A DNA stretch of 64,000 nucleotides from JBGPLJ01 sp963826145. GTDB taxonomy: Bacteria; Pseudomonadota; Gammaproteobacteria; Steroidobacterales; Steroidobacteraceae. The notes under the pieces were generated by a model that saw only the letters and a program-made list of their open reading frames with translations, was not told the DNA's origin and did no database searches. The stretch spans positions 434,001 through 498,000 of the forward strand of contig CAWGVW010000002.1 in NCBI GenBank assembly GCA_963826145.1, given 5' to 3'. Position 1 is the stretch's first letter, and every line of letters starts with the position of its first letter. Shown here piece by piece: positions 61,130 to 64,000 of the stretch. Position numbers and translations under genes: made by a program.

Positions 61130-61811
61130 GCTTTTTCGCTTCGTCGCTTGTGTATTCCTCATCGTCGCGACGTTCTGTGCCCGCGCCGGATCGGCGTCGA
61201 ATTCGCCGACGCTCCTGGTCATGGGCGACAGCATCAGTGCCGGTTACGGCATACGGATCGAGGAAGGCTGGGTCGCGCTGCTACAAAGCAGATTGCGCGA
61301 ACAAGGTTACGTTTACCAAGTAGTAAATGCCAGCGTCAGTGGTGAGACCACGTCGGGCGGACTTGCCCGCTTGCCGCGAGCCCTCGACATTCATAAGCCG
61401 AAGATCGTGATCCTCGAGCTTGGTGGGAACGATGGGCTGCGCGGACTGCCGCTCGATGTCATCCGCAAGAACCTCGAGAGCATGATTCGAGCGTCCAGGT
61501 CTGCAGGTTCACTGGTGCTGCTGGTCGGCATGCGCATGCCCTCCAACTATGGCGCCCCGTACGTGCAGGGCTTTCGCGCCAACTACCAGGATCTGGCCAA
61601 GCGATACTCAGTGCCGTTCGTGTCGTTCATTCTTGAAGGCGTCGCGCTCGACGGCCACCTGATGCAGTCGGACGGTATTCATCCGACCGCACCGGCGCAG
61701 CGCCGGTTGCTCGACAATGTCTGGCCCGTGCTGAAACCCTTGCTTGGGGCGCCGAAGAGGGCCGATGCTAGGGGCCGCGATGCGGTTGTTCCGATGAGTG
61801 CCGGGGGATAA
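61128..61811 (+). CDS. tesA: Arylesterase/lysophospholipase TesA-like (SGNH)
   Basis: 227 residues from ATG 61128. Signal peptide MLFRFVACVFLIVATFCARAGSA. SGNH motifs GDSISAGYG (nucleophile Ser), GGNDGLRGLP and DGIHP. Multifunctional thioesterase I/lysophospholipase. Divergent tesA/ybbA pairing matches E. coli; here the two start codons overlap in a CATG, so their promoters must lie in each other's coding region. Followed 3 bases on by fadD. Confidence 0.92.
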   Translation: MLFRFVACVFLIVATFCARAGSASNSPTLLVMGDSISAGYGIRIEEGWVALLQSRLREQGYVYQVVNASVSGETTSGGLARLPRALDIHKPKIVILELGGNDGLRGLPLDVIRKNLESMIRASRSAGSLVLLVGMRMPSNYGAPYVQGFRANYQDLAKRYSVPFVSFILEGVALDGHLMQSDGIHPTAPAQRRLLDNVWPVLKPLLGAPKRADARGRDAVVPMSAGG

Positions 61812-61814
61812 GCG

Positions 61815-63497
61815 ATGGAGAGGGTCTGGCTCAAGAATTATCCGAAGAGCGTGCCGGCCGACATCGACCCGAGCCGATACTCTTCGCTCCGAGACCTTTT
61901 CGAACATGCGATTCGCAGCTACGGCGACCAGCCCGCCTACACGAACATGGGCCGGACGATCAGCTATGCGGACCTGGATCGCCTGTCGCGCAATTTCGCC
62001 GCCTGGCTGCAGAGCGTCGCGGGCCTCGGACGTGGCGATCGCGTCGCCCTGATGATGCCGAATATCCTGCAATACGCAATCGCGGTATTTGGAGCGCTGC
62101 GCGCCGGCCTCACGGTCGTTAACACCAATCCCCTGTATACGCCACGCGAGCTCGAACACCAGTTGAATGACTCCGGTGCGACGGTCATCGTCATCGTTGA
62201 GAATTTTGCGCATGTGCTCGCCGAGGTCATAGGCAGGACCAAGGTCAAGCAGGTCGTGCTGACTGCGGTCGGTGACCTGCTGGGGTTTCCGAAGTCGACG
62301 ATCGTCAATTTTGTGATACGCCGGGTGCGCAAACAGGTGCGGCCCTTTCATCTGCCGAGCGCGGTGAATTTTCGCGAGACCCTGTCACGCGGCGCAGCGC
62401 TCGAGATGAAACACGTTGAAGTTGAGCACGAGGACATCGCGTTCCTGCAATACACCGGCGGCACCACCGGAGTCTCCAAGGGAGCCATGCTCACGCATCG
62501 AAACATGGTTTCGAACGTGCTGCAGTCCGAGGCCTGGATGTCGCCGTGGATCGCGGCCAAGACCGAAGTTGTTATCACGGCCTTGCCGCTGTATCACATC
62601 TTTGCGCTGACGGCGAACTGCCTTGTGTTCCTGTGTGTCGGCGCGCACAACGTGCTCATCACGAATCCGCGCGACTTCAAAGGCTTCGTGGCAGAGCTCA
62701 AGAAGTATCCGTTCACCTACATGAGCGGCGTAAATACGCTCTTCAACGCCCTGCTCCACACACCGGGATTCGACACCATCGATTTCCGTCATCTGAAGAT
62801 CACGCTTGGTGGAGGCATGGCCGTGCAGGGCGCCGTTGCCGAGCGCTGGAAGCAGGTTACCGGGCACTATCTGACGCAGGCGTGGGGCCTGACGGAAACA
62901 TCGCCTGCTGCCTGTATCAATCTTTTCAATACACCGTTCAATGGTTCGATCGGCCTGCCAATTCCATCGACGGAGATAGCGATTCGCGACGATGACGGCA
63001 ATGACCTTAAGATCGGGGAAGTAGGTGAAATCTGCGTTCGTGGCCCGCAGGTAATGCGTGGCTATTGGAATCGTCCTGATGAAACCGCAAAGGTCTTGTT
63101 CGCCGACGGTTTCCTTCGCACCGGTGACATTGGACGCATCGACCAGGAAGGCTACGTATACATCGAGGACCGCAAGAAGGACATGATCCTGGTTTCGGGC
63201 TTCAACGTTTATCCGAATGAGGTGGAAAGCGTTGCGGTTACGCACCCTGCCGTTCTGGAGGTGGCAGCAGTGGCGCAGTCGGACGAACGCTCAGGCGAAA
63301 TTGTGGTGCTGTTCGTCGTTGTGAAGCCCGGGCAGCAGCTCACCGAGGGCGAGATGATCGAGCACTGCCGAAAGTCACTGACCGGCTACAAAGTCCCGAA
63401 GCACGTGTACTTCCGGGCGGAGTTGCCGAAAACGAACGTCGGCAAGATTCTCAGGCGTTCGCTGCGCGAAGAGATCTCGAAGCCGCAGCCGGCCTAG
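61815..63497 (+). CDS. fadD: Long-chain fatty-acid-CoA ligase
   Basis: 560 residues. AMP-binding motif YTGGTTGVSKGA, GLTETSPAACIN, GWYNRPDETAKV-like MRGYWNRPDETA, DIGRIDQEGYVYIEDRKKDMI and PKTNVGKILRRSLR. Acyl-CoA synthetase FadD-type; together with tesA upstream it links acyl release and activation. Starts 3 bases after tesA. Confidence 0.94.
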   Translation: MERVWLKNYPKSVPADIDPSRYSSLRDLFEHAIRSYGDQPAYTNMGRTISYADLDRLSRNFAAWLQSVAGLGRGDRVALMMPNILQYAIAVFGALRAGLTVVNTNPLYTPRELEHQLNDSGATVIVIVENFAHVLAEVIGRTKVKQVVLTAVGDLLGFPKSTIVNFVIRRVRKQVRPFHLPSAVNFRETLSRGAALEMKHVEVEHEDIAFLQYTGGTTGVSKGAMLTHRNMVSNVLQSEAWMSPWIAAKTEVVITALPLYHIFALTANCLVFLCVGAHNVLITNPRDFKGFVAELKKYPFTYMSGVNTLFNALLHTPGFDTIDFRHLKITLGGGMAVQGAVAERWKQVTGHYLTQAWGLTETSPAACINLFNTPFNGSIGLPIPSTEIAIRDDDGNDLKIGEVGEICVRGPQVMRGYWNRPDETAKVLFADGFLRTGDIGRIDQEGYVYIEDRKKDMILVSGFNVYPNEVESVAVTHPAVLEVAAVAQSDERSGEIVVLFVVVKPGQQLTEGEMIEHCRKSLTGYKVPKHVYFRAELPKTNVGKILRRSLREEISKPQPA

Positions 63498-63511
63498 TTC
63501 TTCCTTCCCCG

Positions 63512-63709
63512 CTATTCGCTCGCGAACATATACACGCCCGTTCCGACGCGGCAGGTCTTCGCCGCTCTGCCATCTTCTGCGGACCGGACGGAGTGCGCGG
63601 ACAGCCAGTCGTCGACGGTTTGCAGGAAGTCGTCGCCTTGTTCACGCAGAAACTGGTGGAACTCATATGCAGTTCGCGTCCACAGATCGATTTGTTGCTG
63701 CTCGTTCAT
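63512..63709 (-). CDS. Small protein of unknown function
   Basis: 65 residues from ATG 63709 (MNEQQQIDLWTRTAYEFHQFLREQGDDFLQTVDDWLS..). Helical, acidic N-terminal half. The ribosome site is weak and an ATG at 63793 in the same frame could extend it. No family recognised; convergent with fadD. Confidence 0.5.
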   Translation of the reverse strand: MNEQQQIDLWTRTAYEFHQFLREQGDDFLQTVDDWLSAHSVRSAEDGRAAKTCRVGTGVYMFASE

Positions 63710-64000
63710 AAAATCCGTGTTAAATCTGTCGCTCGCCGTTAGCTCGACGTTTCTTTCGACCATCGTCAACATAGCGTCTATGACACACAACATTCGGTCG
63801 CGTTAAGGCTATTTGAGTCGAGGTGTTAAGACTCGATTACGGGCACGAACCTTCCCAGCCCTATCTTTGCTACTGCGTGAGTTTCGCGTTAGTACAGCAA
63901 GCGCTTCCGCCGGGTCGCTATTCGGTGCCACGTGTCGCACGAGCGCGTTGAAACTGCGCTGGCGACCGATCAATGGCAGGATAGCCGGCATTCCACTGTT
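63710..64000. other. Right-edge region, no supported complete gene
   Basis: Contains a minus-strand frame 63809-63991 (and on to the edge), reading about 60 residues with ALVRHVAPNSDPAEALAVLTRNSR. It could be the 3' end of a gene entering from the right, but nothing within the window confirms it. I see no repeat or RNA gene here. Confidence 0.35.

Noticed and set aside
63809..63991. 60-residue minus-strand ORF at the right edge
   Set aside because: Too short and cut near the window end; it could be the tail of a real gene, but it is not supported here.

Overview
The window is a GC-rich, densely packed chromosomal segment that reads as a gammaproteobacterium. Lineage markers are ubiE-ubiJ-ubiB, cbpA-cbpM, an ahpC-ahpD/oxyR locus, a tesA/ybbA divergent pair, yajQ, and a complete trp operon controlled by a leader peptide. 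A Xanthomonadales/Steroidobacterales-like relative is my inference; no rRNA gene is present to test it. I see no tRNA, rRNA, CRISPR array, integrase or transposase. Several short palindromic repeat families are present, and these interact with genes in an unusual way.

Layout. 1-3.3 kb: end of a DUF167 gene, then the ubiquinone genes ubiE, ubiJ and ubiB. 3.5-6.5 kb: an orphan small protein, then on the minus strand a translationally coupled run ending in the CbpA/CbpM co-chaperone pair. 6.6-12.3 kb: a GFA enzyme, an outer-membrane barrel, a PQQ dehydrogenase, a LytS/LytTR two-component pair and small membrane proteins. 12.3-17.4 kb: RidA, a methyltransferase, an ECF sigma factor with a small membrane partner, an M19 dipeptidase homologue, a FabH-like synthase and a GNAT. 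17.4-24.1 kb (minus): trpL-E-G-D-C-F-B-A with a three-Trp leader peptide and an attenuator. 24.1-27.2 kb: zinc-ribbon membrane proteins, one with BON-like repeats. 27.3-35.2 kb: an ABC exporter, a HerA-like ATPase and membrane proteins. 35.2-41.1 kb: a WYL regulator with a perfect palindromic operator facing a NIPSNAP fusion, then GNAT-yajQ-folD-fhs (one-carbon metabolism). 41-43.8 kb: NUDIX, ahpD, ahpC and oxyR with an OxyR box. 43.8-53.3 kb: a PhoD phosphatase, then a peptidase-rich stretch with a 1003-residue hydrolase/M17-N-like/CHAT protease fusion, a secreted zincin, a small Cys protein and two tandem M20 peptidases. 53.4-61.1 kb: a DUF4139 protein, an anti-sigma-like membrane protein, a metallophosphoesterase and a YbbA/YbbP-type ABC system (YbbP interrupted by a frameshift). 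61.1-63.5 kb: tesA and fadD. The last 0.5 kb holds only weakly supported ORFs.

The points most worth following up are the three-domain CHAT fusion and its peptidase neighbourhood; two palindromic repeat families (ggggacag type, 4 copies; ccctcacccc type, 5 copies) that supply C-terminal codons, an N-terminal insertion or a likely ribosome-binding site to ubiJ/ubiB, cbpM, ahpD and the NUDIX gene; the trp attenuator with a 39-bp-armed palindrome immediately upstream; and two single-base frameshifts (cbpA, ybbP-like) in otherwise intact genes.
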